The position numbers and the translations under genes were made by a program. Below are positions 7,586 through 15,550 of a stretch of 42,958 nucleotides of DNA, piece by piece (positions within the stretch are counted from its first letter, which is position 1; every line of letters begins with the position of its first letter). The notes under the pieces are model-generated. The model was given only the letters and a program-made list of their open reading frames with translations, searched no databases and was not told where the DNA came from. This DNA comes from Candidatus Limiplasma stercoravium. GTDB taxonomy: Bacteria > Bacillota > Clostridia > Christensenellales > Aristaeellaceae. The stretch covers positions 1 to 42,958 of the forward strand of contig DVME01000041.1 of the NCBI GenBank assembly GCA_018715175.1, written 5' to 3'.

Positions 7586-8599
7586 GTGGATTACGATATT
7601 CAAAAGGAAGCCCGCAAGCGCAAACTGCGCAGCGACGCAGGCAAATGGATTCTCGCCGGGATCATCCTTCTGGCCGCCGTCATTTTGCTCAGCGAATCCG
7701 TTTTCATCGTCGGCGAGGCGGAGCAATGCGTGGTCAGCCGCATGGGAGTCATCAAACGCATTATCCTCAACGAGCACAACACCTTCCATGAGGATTTTGC
7801 CGGCGTCCTGACCGGCGAAATTACCACCAGCGGCGACGTGCAAATTCAAAACAGTACCGGGCTGCACTTTAAGCTGCCTTTCTTTGACACGGTGCAGACG
7901 TATTCCTCCCGCCTCTACACCTACGTCAGCGACAGCGAGGTGGTCAACACCGCGGAAAAAAAGCAGTACTACGTCAAAACCTACGCCCAATGGTCCATCG
8001 CCGATCCCGCGTTGTTCAGCTTGAAGCTGGGCACCATGAGCAGCGCTGAAAACCAGCTGGATAACCTGATTCACCCGGTGATCGTGCAGGCCATCAACCG
8101 CCTGTCCGCGGAGGATTTCGTCAGCAACAAGGACGCGCTCAACGCGGCGCTGGCCGCCGGCCTGGAAACCATCAACAACGACATGGCGCCTCGCGGCATC
8201 GAGGTCAAGGACATCCAGGTACACCGCACCATCCTGCCTGCCGCCAACATCGACAGCACCTACGCCCGCATGCAGGCGGATCGCGCCAAGGTCGCCCAGC
8301 AAACCCGCAGCGAAGGCGAAGAGGAATATCAGCGCGCGGTGGCTTCCACCGATTTGGAGGCCCGCATCATCGAGGCCAACGCCCTGAGCGAAGCGGGCGC
8401 CATTCGCGGCGAGGGCGAAGCCCAGGCGCTGGCCGTTTACGCCCAGGCTTACAGCAAGGATGAGGAGTTTTACGCCTATTGGCGTTCCCTGCAGGCGCTG
8501 GAAAACGCCATCGGTGAAAACGATATCCTCGTCCTGGACCGCGACCACCCGCTATGGAAGGATCTCCTGGCGTACGTGACCGGCGAACAGCCCGAATAA
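7586..8599 (+). CDS. hflC: HflC-like SPFH membrane protein
   Basis: The partner SPFH protein, 337 residues. One membrane segment (about residues 22-42, WILAGIILLAAVILLSESVF) is followed by IVGEAEQCVVSRMG and, after a loop, GLHFKLPFFDTVQTYSSRLY. The coiled-coil end contains RSEGEEEYQR and IRGEGEAQALAVYAQAY, as in HflC. The start is GTG at 7586, placed by GGAGG in the end of hflK. It acts with HflK at the cytoplasmic membrane. No ftsH gene is visible in the window. Confidence 0.88.
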   Translation: MDYDIQKEARKRKLRSDAGKWILAGIILLAAVILLSESVFIVGEAEQCVVSRMGVIKRIILNEHNTFHEDFAGVLTGEITTSGDVQIQNSTGLHFKLPFFDTVQTYSSRLYTYVSDSEVVNTAEKKQYYVKTYAQWSIADPALFSLKLGTMSSAENQLDNLIHPVIVQAINRLSAEDFVSNKDALNAALAAGLETINNDMAPRGIEVKDIQVHRTILPAANIDSTYARMQADRAKVAQQTRSEGEEEYQRAVASTDLEARIIEANALSEAGAIRGEGEAQALAVYAQAYSKDEEFYAYWRSLQALENAIGENDILVLDRDHPLWKDLLAYVTGEQPE

Positions 8600-8615
8600 A
8601 AAAAGGAGAATGCGC

Positions 8616-9308
8616 ATGAGCCATCCACCCTCCCCACGCTCCCCACGGCAGACGTTGGGCGTCATTCTGTTCGTAACTTTGGCGCTTTCGGCGGTGTATT
8701 CGCTCGTGCGCGTTCTCATCACGCCCGAAGGCGCCGCCCATGGCGGCTATGCCAACACGCGCAGCGACTATCTGCTCATGCTTTTGCAATGCGTGCTGGG
8801 TTTGGCGGTATTCGCGCTGCCCTCCCTCTTGGAACACAAGTGGCGCCTGGAGATTCCCAACTTCATTTACGTGATGTACTACGTGTTTCTCTACTGCGCC
8901 ATCTTCCTGGGCGAGGTGATGGACTTTTACTACCTCGTTCCTCATTGGGACACGATTTTGCACTTCTTCTCCGGCGCCATGCTGGGCGCGCTGGGCTTCA
9001 TCCTGGTATCGGTGCTCAACGACAGCCAACGCGTGCCCCTTTCCCTCTCGCCCGGCTTTGTGGCGCTGTTCTCCTTTTGTTTTGCCCTCAGCTGCGGCGC
9101 GGTGTGGGAAATTTACGAGTATACCTTCGACGGCTTACTGGGGCTGAATATGCAAAAGTTCGTCACCGCCGCCGGCGAGACGCTGAGCGGACGGGCGGCT
9201 TTGGAGGATACCATGAAGGATCTCATTGTCGATGCATGCGCCGCCGCCGCGATGTCGCTGATGGGCTATTTTCGCATTCGAAAGGGTCAAAAAAGGCAGA
9301 GCCCATAA
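8616..9308 (+). CDS. Multi-spanning membrane protein, YjdF/DUF2238-like
   Basis: About 230 residues with four or five hydrophobic segments: near residues 15-32, 50-68, 80-100, 115-135 and 145-165. The polar motif WDTILHFFSGAMLGALGF and the later CGAVWEIYEYTFD resemble the YjdF-like (DUF2238) family, whose function is not known. Two ATG codons lie close together; the one at 8616 is 8 bp after AAAGGAG, whereas the one at 8610 is too near, so 8616 is chosen. It follows hflC by 16 bp and is closed by a terminator, so it belongs to the hflK-hflC transcript. Confidence 0.7.
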   Translation: MSHPPSPRSPRQTLGVILFVTLALSAVYSLVRVLITPEGAAHGGYANTRSDYLLMLLQCVLGLAVFALPSLLEHKWRLEIPNFIYVMYYVFLYCAIFLGEVMDFYYLVPHWDTILHFFSGAMLGALGFILVSVLNDSQRVPLSLSPGFVALFSFCFALSCGAVWEIYEYTFDGLLGLNMQKFVTAAGETLSGRAALEDTMKDLIVDACAAAAMSLMGYFRIRKGQKRQSP

Positions 9309-9323
9309 CCGGCTCTGCCTTTT
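9289..9323. terminator. Bidirectional terminator
   Basis: A 9-bp stem GGCAGAGCC/GGCTCTGCC (9295-9303 with 9311-9319) with T-runs on both sides: TTTT on the plus strand and TTTTTT on the minus strand. It ends the hflK operon and the ferredoxin gene facing it. Confidence 0.9.
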
Positions 9324-9340
9324 GCGATTCTAGGGAATGA

Positions 9341-9511
9341 TTACGCCTGAGCGGGCGCACCCACAGGGCAAACGCCGGCGCAAGCACCGCACTCGATGCA
9401 CTTTTCAGCGTCGATTTCGTACTTGCCGTCACCTTCGCTAATGGCCTCCACGGGGCATTCGGCCTGGCACGCGCCGCAGCTGATGCAATCGTCGGAAATC
9501 TTGTATGCCAT
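9341..9511 (-). CDS. Small 2[4Fe-4S] ferredoxin
   Basis: A 56-residue protein. Two CxxCxxCxxxCP motifs (CISCGACQAECP at residues 9-20 and CIECGACAGVCP at 38-49) are exactly those of clostridial 2[4Fe-4S] ferredoxins, which carry electrons at low potential between pyruvate oxidoreductase, hydrogenase and other enzymes. The length matches clostridial ferredoxin (about 55 residues). The ATG at 9511 follows AGGAGGTG by 7 bp, a very strong ribosome binding site suggesting high expression. It is a single-gene unit with its own promoter and terminator. Its position next to ricT, whose product binds Fe-S clusters in the Ric complex, is probably coincidence. Confidence 0.95.
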   Translation of the reverse strand: MAYKISDDCISCGACQAECPVEAISEGDGKYEIDAEKCIECGACAGVCPVGAPAQA

Positions 9512-9562
9512 GGGTTTTCACCTCCTGGAATTTCGTGGCGGCGTTTTGCACCGCTCCGTGTA

Positions 9563-9591
9563 ATGATATCACGAATGGCCTTTGATTGCAA
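9563..9591 (-). promoter_or_regulatory. Promoter of the ferredoxin gene
   Basis: On the minus strand TTGCAA (9586-9591), 17 bp, TATCAT (9563-9568); the start codon is about 50 bp downstream. Confidence 0.75.
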
Positions 9592-9617
9592 GCCTTTCCT
9601 ACGCCGCGCCTAAGGGG

Positions 9618-10613
9618 TCAGGGCTGTTGGCGGGCGGCGTTGAGGGCCTCTTCGACAGCCTTGCGCCAGTCGTTATCCTCAACGGCGGACGGAGGCTCGG
9701 GCTGAGCGGGTGACGCGGGCTGCTGGGCGCGGCTGCGTTTGCCCTGGCGGGGCGCATGCGGCTGCGCGCTGGCCTCGGGCGGCTTGGGCTGCGCAGGCGG
9801 CGCCGGACGGCTCCATTGCACGTCGTCCAAGGCGTAGGTTTTGAGCTCGGAGGCGTCGCCTTTCACGATGCGTACGGTGACGGTTTCGCGCAGGACGTTG
9901 ATATCCGTCACCACGCCGCGGCCGTCGGCGCTTTCCACCTCTTTGCCGACTTTGGGCATGCGCTTGCGCGCCGCTTCGTAGTGATCCTGCTCGTACTTAA
10001 GGCAGCACATCAGGCGGCCGCACACGCCGGAGATCTTGGTGGGGTTCAGGGACAGGTTTTGTTCCTTGGCCATTTTGATGCTCACCGGCTGGAAATCGCC
10101 CAGGAAGCTGCCGCAGCAGATGGGCCGCCCGCAGGGGCCCAGGCCGCCCAGCATTTTGGCTTCGTCTCGAACGCCGATTTGCCGAAGCTCGATACGCGTG
10201 TGAAACACCGCCGCCAGATCCTTGACCAGGGAGCGAAAATCCACCCGGCCGTTGGCGGTAAAGTAAAAGAGGATCTTGGCGTTGTCAAAGGTCTGCTCCA
10301 CGCCCACGAGCTTCATGTCCAGCTTATGCTCCTCGATTTTGTGCAGGCAGATGCGGTACGCCTCGCGGTTCATGCGTTCATTATCGGAGGCGTGCTGGGC
10401 GTCCTCGCGCGTGGCAATGCGGATAACGCGCTTGAGCGGAGGAACCACCAAATCGTCATCCACCTCACGAACGCCCGTAATCACCTGTCCGTATTCCACG
10501 CCGCGGGCAGTTTCCACAATGACGTAATCGCCCGCGCTGGGCCACAGCGGGCCAGGGTCGAAGTAGTAGAGTTTGCCGGCGTTTTGAAATCTTACACCAA
10601 CGACTGTTGCCAT
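9618..10613 (-). CDS. ricT: RicT/YaaT, PSP1-domain regulatory protein
   Basis: A PSP1-domain protein of 331 residues. The N-terminus VVGVRFQNAGKLYYFDPG and the central GGLGPCGRPICCGSFL and SGVCGRLMCCLKYEQ are diagnostic of RicT (YaaT). In Bacillus subtilis RicT with RicA and RicF promotes RNase Y processing, sporulation and biofilm formation, and the complex binds Fe-S clusters through such cysteines. The last 90 residues are a Pro/Ala/Gln-rich tail not needed for the family match. It overlaps the end of holB by 22 bp, the usual Firmicutes order (darA-holB-ricT). Confidence 0.93.
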   Translation of the reverse strand: MATVVGVRFQNAGKLYYFDPGPLWPSAGDYVIVETARGVEYGQVITGVREVDDDLVVPPLKRVIRIATREDAQHASDNERMNREAYRICLHKIEEHKLDMKLVGVEQTFDNAKILFYFTANGRVDFRSLVKDLAAVFHTRIELRQIGVRDEAKMLGGLGPCGRPICCGSFLGDFQPVSIKMAKEQNLSLNPTKISGVCGRLMCCLKYEQDHYEAARKRMPKVGKEVESADGRGVVTDINVLRETVTVRIVKGDASELKTYALDDVQWSRPAPPAQPKPPEASAQPHAPRQGKRSRAQQPASPAQPEPPSAVEDNDWRKAVEEALNAARQQP

Positions 10614-11605
10614 TTGGTCTGTTCCTCCAATAGTTTCATCATCAAGCGGTCAAGGTTCGCCTGCCAGTTGACCTGTGCGGCGCGGCGCCTGCGTGTGTCA
10701 AACACGGCGCAAAGCAGGTCGTTGATCTCCGCCACAGGCGCGTTTTGCGCCGCCCAGCGCCAGACCTGCCCCAAATGCTCCACCGCCCGCGGCGGCAGCA
10801 GGCCCGTGCGCACCAAAAGCGCCCGATGAATGGCCTGCTCCAAAGCGACGAGGTATTCCTCGGCGCTGTCTCGCTCCTCCTTAAGGCGCGTGCTTAAGCC
10901 CACGGCCGCCGCATCGGTAGACAGGCCCAGCGCTTCGCTGACAAAGGCTTGTACGTCGCCGCGTTGGTGCGAATCATTCAAAAGCTCCAGCGCCAAACCG
11001 ATGTTGCCCGCCGCCAGGGGCAGGGCCTCCTGCACGGCTTGGGCGTCGTAGCCCTGGCCCGTCAGCGTTTCGCGCAAAAGGTCGTCCGGCCAGGGCGTAA
11101 GCTTGACCCGCGCGCAGCGGCTGGCAATGGTGCCAAGCGCGGCCGAGGGTTCGTGCGCCATCAGCAAAAACACCACTTGAGCCGCGGGCTCCTCCAGGGC
11201 TTTGAGCAAGCAGTTTTGCGCCTGGGGCGTCATGCGTTCCACCGGCTCGATCAACACCACCCGGTACCCCGAGCCAAACGAATGCTGCGCGACCGCGCGC
11301 AGCACCTCGCGCACGCGCTCCACGCCGATGGTTTTTCCGTCGTCGGCGTAAAGGGTCAGCACGTCGGGATTTTGATCCAAATGAAGGCAGGGCTCGCATT
11401 TCCCGCAGGGGCCGTCGGGCGACATGCAAAACAGGGCGCCGGCCAGGGCCCTGGCAAGCGTCCGTTTGCCAAGGCCCCGTGCGCCCGTGAGCAAATACGC
11501 ATGTACCATCCGCCGCTGTCGGAACTGGGAAAGCGCCACCCGCCCTTCCGGGCCAAGGCAGCGAACCTCCACAGGGGCGGGTCTGCCTGAATCAGTTTGC
11601 GTCAA
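10592..11605 (-). CDS. holB: DNA polymerase III delta' subunit
   Basis: A clamp-loader AAA+ subunit of 337 residues. It shows a P-loop GARGLGKRT (about residues 42-50), a zinc module with cysteines in CMSPDGPCGKCEPC, the segment RVVLIEPVERMTPQAQNCLLKALEEP and the SRC sensor motif at ASRCARVKL. Delta' is the stator of the clamp loader that places the sliding clamp on primed DNA. The start is TTG at 11605 preceded by GGAAAGGAAAGG. It lies 19 bp downstream of darA and overlaps ricT, so the three are one transcript. Confidence 0.9.
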   Translation of the reverse strand: MTQTDSGRPAPVEVRCLGPEGRVALSQFRQRRMVHAYLLTGARGLGKRTLARALAGALFCMSPDGPCGKCEPCLHLDQNPDVLTLYADDGKTIGVERVREVLRAVAQHSFGSGYRVVLIEPVERMTPQAQNCLLKALEEPAAQVVFLLMAHEPSAALGTIASRCARVKLTPWPDDLLRETLTGQGYDAQAVQEALPLAAGNIGLALELLNDSHQRGDVQAFVSEALGLSTDAAAVGLSTRLKEERDSAEEYLVALEQAIHRALLVRTGLLPPRAVEHLGQVWRWAAQNAPVAEINDLLCAVFDTRRRRAAQVNWQANLDRLMMKLLEEQTKWQQSLV

Positions 11606-11624
11606 TGCCTTTCCTTTCCGGAGG

Positions 11625-11954
11625 TCAGAGCTTTACGAACTGATCGACCGTGAGCACAAAGATGGTGGCGCCGCCCACGACCACCTCAATGGGATAGGGC
11701 GTGTATGCGCCCGGCATGCCCACCATGGACGCCGGGGAGGGCGCAAGCTGCTTGCGGCTTTTGCACACCTTTTCGATAATGGCCATGGCCGCTTCAAAGC
11801 GGTCGTCCTCCACGCCCACCAGCAATGTAGTGTTGCCCGCGCGCAGAAAACCGCCCGTGGTCGCCAGTTTGGTCACGCCAAAGCCATCGTTCATCAGTTG
11901 ACCAATCAAGCGGGAAGCATCCTCGTCCTGTACGATTGCGACGATGAGTTTCAT
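11625..11954 (-). CDS. darA: Cyclic di-AMP receptor DarA/PstA
   Basis: A 109-residue PII-like protein, the exact family length. The start MKLIVAIVQDEDASRLIGQL, the segment TKLATTGGFLRAGNTTLLVGVED and the end VGGATIFVLTVDQF match DarA (PstA, YaaQ), a trimeric cytosolic receptor for cyclic di-AMP whose downstream role is not settled. The ATG at 11954 follows GGGAGGA by 8 bp. It is the first gene of the operon with holB and ricT. Its presence implies the cell makes cyclic di-AMP. Confidence 0.94.
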   Translation of the reverse strand: MKLIVAIVQDEDASRLIGQLMNDGFGVTKLATTGGFLRAGNTTLLVGVEDDRFEAAMAIIEKVCKSRKQLAPSPASMVGMPGAYTPYPIEVVVGGATIFVLTVDQFVKL

Positions 11955-11995
11955 TCGCCATTCCTCCCATTTTTCGATCTGTCGGGCACAATTTG

Positions 11996-12024
11996 AGTAT
12001 ACTACAAAGAAGCCAATTTCGCAA
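11996..12024 (-). promoter_or_regulatory. Promoter of darA-holB-ricT
   Basis: On the minus strand TTGCGA (12019-12024), 17 bp, TATACT (11996-12001), 42 bp before the darA start codon. Confidence 0.8.
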
Positions 12025-12083
12025 CCATTGCCTGTTTGCGCTTTCAAAACGAATGGAATGCGCCCCGGATTGTAGGAAAATCA

Positions 12084-12112
12084 TTGCAATTCTGTACGGG
12101 ACGTGGTATACT
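12084..12112 (+). promoter_or_regulatory. Promoter of the methyltransferase-rho operon
   Basis: TTGCAA (12084-12089), 17 bp, TATACT (12107-12112). It is divergent from the darA promoter; a leader of about 65 bases precedes the GTG start of the methyltransferase gene. Confidence 0.8.
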
Positions 12113-12182
12113 ATCCTTACCTGATGTTCTGTCAGCTTTTCTTCGTTGATTCAACGATTCCTTTTGCGGAAAGAGGTTTTTT

Positions 12183-13211
12183 GTGCGCTACGCAATGCTG
12201 TTAAAGCCGCACGCAAATGTGCGGTATCGCTTATCGTTGCAAAAGCTGGCGTTGATTGAGCTGGAGTGTCTACTCAACGCTTGGGGCGTTGCCAACGCGC
12301 GCCCCAGCGTCGCCTTTGTTTCAGGCGATCCGTTTCTCACCTTTGAGGCAGAGGCGCTCCCGCCTGATGCCTGGAACGCGCTATCGCGTCATTCCGGCGT
12401 GTGTTTGGCCGCAAGGCTGGATTCGCAGGACGCGCTTAGGCCCCTGCCGCGCGGCGCCGTCCGGTATGAGGATTTGCCGCAGGTGCTCAAGTACAAAGGC
12501 AAAACCAACGCCGATTTTACGCGCATGCTCCTCCATTGCGCGCAATGCGCCTCGGACTTTGCGCGTCAGCCGGGGCCGCTGCGCGTGTTGGATCCGGTTT
12601 GCGGCAAGGCCACTACGCTGTTTTGCGCTTTTTCCGAGGGACATGACGCCCTGGGCGTGGATGTGGATACGCGCGCGCTTCACGAGGCGGACGCCTACTT
12701 TGCCCGTTACCTGCGCTTGAACCATCTCAAGCACAAACGCACGGCTTCGTCGCTGACCCTGCGCGGCGGCGGAAACGCCGCAGAAACAGCCTTTTCCGTC
12801 GCTTTTGAGGACAGCCCGGCGCTTTCTGTGCGCCTGGTGCATGGCGACGCGCGGCGGATTGGGGATATGCTGCGGCCGGGCAGCTGCCACATCGCCGTGG
12901 CCGACCTGCCCTACGGCGTGCAGCACGCGCCCAAGGGCGTTTCGGGTTTGATGACGCCGCTGCGCCTTTTGCAGGAGGCCCTGCCGGGATGCGTGCAGGC
13001 GCTCGCGCCGGGCGGCGCGATGGCCGTCTCTTTCAACCTGCATACCCTGCGCCGCGAAGACGCCGTCGACGCGATGCGGCAAGCAGGGCTCGAGGTGCTC
13101 AGCGCCCCGCCCTATGATGATTTTTCCCATTGGGTGGAGCAAGCCGTGGACCGCGACGCCGTCGTGGGCCGCAAGGATTCAATCAAACCGCCGGTTAGGA
13201 AACAGACGTAA
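12183..13211 (+). CDS. Putative RNA/DNA methyltransferase, TRM11-like
   Basis: A 342-residue Rossmann-fold methyltransferase. Motif I is LDPVCGKATTLFCAF followed by the acidic GVDVD (S-adenosylmethionine site, around residues 138-165). The catalytic motif IV is DLPYG (about residue 242), the form found in tRNA guanine-N2 methyltransferases of the Trm11/Trm14 group. The N-terminal 120 residues have no clear THUMP domain that I can recognise. The start is GTG at 12183 after AAAGAGG. It sits 13 bp before rho, so the pair is co-transcribed. The target (tRNA, rRNA or DNA) cannot be decided from sequence. Confidence 0.75.
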   Translation: MRYAMLLKPHANVRYRLSLQKLALIELECLLNAWGVANARPSVAFVSGDPFLTFEAEALPPDAWNALSRHSGVCLAARLDSQDALRPLPRGAVRYEDLPQVLKYKGKTNADFTRMLLHCAQCASDFARQPGPLRVLDPVCGKATTLFCAFSEGHDALGVDVDTRALHEADAYFARYLRLNHLKHKRTASSLTLRGGGNAAETAFSVAFEDSPALSVRLVHGDARRIGDMLRPGSCHIAVADLPYGVQHAPKGVSGLMTPLRLLQEALPGCVQALAPGGAMAVSFNLHTLRREDAVDAMRQAGLEVLSAPPYDDFSHWVEQAVDRDAVVGRKDSIKPPVRKQT

Positions 13212-13224
13212 GGAGGGTATCAAT

Positions 13225-15252
13225 TTGCGAAACGATCAACTGCAGGCCATGACCGTGGTGCAGCTTCGCAAGCTCGCAAAAGAACGCGGCGTCAAGCTCG
13301 GCGCCGGAATTGACAAGGCCGGGATTATCGCCCGCCTGTTGGAAGAGCCCGACGGCGCGTCGATGCCCCAAGAGGTACCGCCCGTGGAAAACCAGGCTCA
13401 GGAAGAGCCCATAAACCAGGAGGAACCTCAGGGCGACGATGCAGCTGGGCAAAGCCTGCAGGATGCGCCCCTATCCGCCGACGTGACCTCCGTCGCGCCC
13501 GGTACTGGCTTCCGACCGTGGAACAACCCGCAGGAGCCAGGCTCCTTTAAGCCCGTGTACCGCCAGGCATGGCAGGCGCGCAGTACCGCCCAGCGCGAAA
13601 CCGCAAAACCGGCTTGGCAGCAAGGGCGTACGGCCGGCACCGTCAATCGTTTCGGCCCGCAGCCGCGTCCTGCCCCTCAGCCGCAAGCCGAAGCCGCGGC
13701 CGCCGCGCCTCGGCCGGCCGCCGAAACGCCCTATGAATCCAAACCCCAGGAGCCGCGCCCCCAGGAAATGCCGCCCCGTCTGGACGGATATCGCCTGGGC
13801 TACACCGCCGCGCCGCAGCGTCCTTCCTACCGCAGCAATGACTACACCGGGCGCGAGCGCGACTATGGTTATCAGCAGCGCCAGGGCTACGGCCGAGACT
13901 ACGGCTATCAGCAGCGCGCGCCCTACCAAAGCGGGGCGTACCGGCAAAACGCTGGCTACGGCTATCAGCAGCGCAGCCATCAGCCGCCCATGCCTCCCGC
14001 CGGCGAAACCAACTACAACGACAGCCTCTACCGCATGCAGCGTGACGCGCAGTTTACCGAGCAGATGGAGGCCGGCCAACTTCCCGAGATGCTCAAGGCG
14101 CCCGAAGGAACGCCTGCTTGCGGTATTTTGGAGATTCTTCCGGACGGCTATGGCTTCCTGAGGAACAATACGCTTTTGCCCAGCAAAAAGGACGTTTACG
14201 TATCCGTCGCGCAGATCCGGCGCTTTGGCCTGCGCACCGGGGATTTCGTGGAGGGGATCGCCCGGGCGCAGCGCGACAGCGACAAGTTTGCCGCCCTGCT
14301 GGTCGTGGATAAGCTCAACGGCGCCGAAGCCGCGGAAAATCCCGACCGGCTGGAGTTCGACCAGCTGGTGCCGGTGTATCCCACGCGGCGAATCGTCCTG
14401 GAGAGCATGGAAAACGAAGAAAACATGGCCATCCGGCTGGTGGATCTCATCGCCCCCATCGGCTTTGGCCAGCGCGCCATGATTGTCTCCCCGCCGGATT
14501 GCGGGCGGCTGGTCATGCTGCGCGACATTTGCCGCGCCATCAAACGCAACGACGCCGATGCCGAGGTGCTCATGCTGCTGATCGACATCGCGCCCGAAGA
14601 AGTAACGGAAATCCGTGAAGCCGTGGATGCCGAGGTCTTTGCCTCTACCTTCACCGACGCGCCGGAAACCCAAATCCGCGTGAGCGAAACCATGCTGGAG
14701 CGTTCGCAGCGGCTGGTGGAAAACGGCCGCAACGTCGTCATCCTGCTTGACAGCCTCACCAAGCTAACCCGCGCCTACCAGTCCGCGCTGATGCAGGGCG
14801 GACGCCCCATGACCAACACCGTCACCCCCGCCGCGCTGGTCAAACCCAAGCGCTTTTTCGGCGCGGCGCGCAACACGCGCGACGCCGGCAGCCTGACCGT
14901 CATCGCCACCATCGCCGTGGAAACCGGCTCCCGGGTGGACGAAATCATCTTCGAGGAGTTCAAGGGCACGGCCAATATGGAGCTTTTCCTGCTGACGCGT
15001 CACGCCGGCGACCCTGTGTATCCCATGATTGACCTGCAAATGAGCGGCACCAAAAAGGACGATATGCTCCTGAGCGAGGATCAAAAGGAAGGTTTGCGTT
15101 CCATTCGCAAGGTGCTGGGCTCCACCACCAACGGCGAAGCCGTGGTGCAGCTGATCGACATGATTCAAAAAACCAAATGCAACGCCGACCTGCTCAACCG
15201 CCTGCGCGACTGGATCAGCATGTGGGAAAAAAGCGGTTATCTCAAGCGCTGA
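13225..15252 (+). CDS. rho: Rho-family protein with degenerate ATPase site
   Basis: A Rho homologue of 675 residues; typical Rho has about 420. The start is TTG at 13225, 7 bp after AAGGAGGG. Domains: an N-terminal Rho/SAP-like helical domain (LQAMTVVQLRKLAKERGV, residues 5-45), a Pro/Gln/Tyr/Arg-rich insert (about 45-290) and the RNA-binding cold-shock-like domain (GILEILPDGYGFL, QIRRFGLRTGDFV). The RecA-like ATPase core follows, including the RNA-contacting KPKRFFGAARNTRDAGSL. In the core, Walker A reads PPDCGRL instead of PPKAGKT (Arg428 replaces the lysine, Leu the Thr). The catalytic Glu position in LIDIAPEEV is Ile455, and SGTKKDD has Lys610 where SGTRKEE is usual. The Walker B Asp509 and the arginine-finger Arg628 remain. 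It may bind RNA without normal ATP-driven termination. Confidence 0.9.
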   Translation: MRNDQLQAMTVVQLRKLAKERGVKLGAGIDKAGIIARLLEEPDGASMPQEVPPVENQAQEEPINQEEPQGDDAAGQSLQDAPLSADVTSVAPGTGFRPWNNPQEPGSFKPVYRQAWQARSTAQRETAKPAWQQGRTAGTVNRFGPQPRPAPQPQAEAAAAAPRPAAETPYESKPQEPRPQEMPPRLDGYRLGYTAAPQRPSYRSNDYTGRERDYGYQQRQGYGRDYGYQQRAPYQSGAYRQNAGYGYQQRSHQPPMPPAGETNYNDSLYRMQRDAQFTEQMEAGQLPEMLKAPEGTPACGILEILPDGYGFLRNNTLLPSKKDVYVSVAQIRRFGLRTGDFVEGIARAQRDSDKFAALLVVDKLNGAEAAENPDRLEFDQLVPVYPTRRIVLESMENEENMAIRLVDLIAPIGFGQRAMIVSPPDCGRLVMLRDICRAIKRNDADAEVLMLLIDIAPEEVTEIREAVDAEVFASTFTDAPETQIRVSETMLERSQRLVENGRNVVILLDSLTKLTRAYQSALMQGGRPMTNTVTPAALVKPKRFFGAARNTRDAGSLTVIATIAVETGSRVDEIIFEEFKGTANMELFLLTRHAGDPVYPMIDLQMSGTKKDDMLLSEDQKEGLRSIRKVLGSTTNGEAVVQLIDMIQKTKCNADLLNRLRDWISMWEKSGYLKR

Positions 15253-15303
15253 TGCCTATGCCGTTTCCCCGGCCGTGCTGAAAGCGCAGGAGAAACGCGC
15301 ACC

Positions 15304-15444
15304 CTCGCCGCGCAAGGCTTGCGAATCCACCGCGCAGGTTGCTGGATTCGTTAGGCAGCTAGGAAGGCGCGGCCCTCCCAACCTCCCGGTAGGGTGTATT
15401 GACAGTCTGCGCGCCCGGCGCCTTTTGGGGCCGGGCGCTATTTT
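15304..15444 (+). repeat. Dispersed structured repeat, copy A
   Basis: About 140 bp downstream of rho that recurs in opposite orientation at 42820-42958. Shared blocks include GCGCAAGGCTT, CGAATCCACCGC, GCTGGATTCG, GCGGCCCTCC and TTGACAGTCTG. CGAATCCA at 15322-15329 and TGGATTCG at 15343-15350 form a hairpin in both copies. The far end is a GC-rich hairpin in both. By eye roughly 75-80 percent of positions agree. Confidence 0.8.
15411..15444 (+). terminator. Terminator after rho
   Basis: A 12-bp arm pair with one mismatch (15411-15422 with 15427-15438), a TTTT loop and a TATTTT tail. It forms one end of repeat copy A. Confidence 0.8.
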
Positions 15445-15474
15445 GAGGCTTCCGGAGCCGCAGCCGTCCCGTCC

Positions 15475-15503
15475 TTGACGCTCGGAGGGATTCGTGCTAT
15501 TGT
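15475..15503 (+). promoter_or_regulatory. Promoter of the exported-protein/spoVK/ruv/queA operon
   Basis: TTGACG (15475-15480), 17 bp, TATTGT (15498-15503), about 48 bp before the first start codon. The seven genes that follow are all on the plus strand with gaps of 40 bp or less. Confidence 0.65.
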
Positions 15504-15550
15504 AGATAATGAACAAGTGTTCCATTTTTGTGGTTGAGCGAGGTGCTGTC

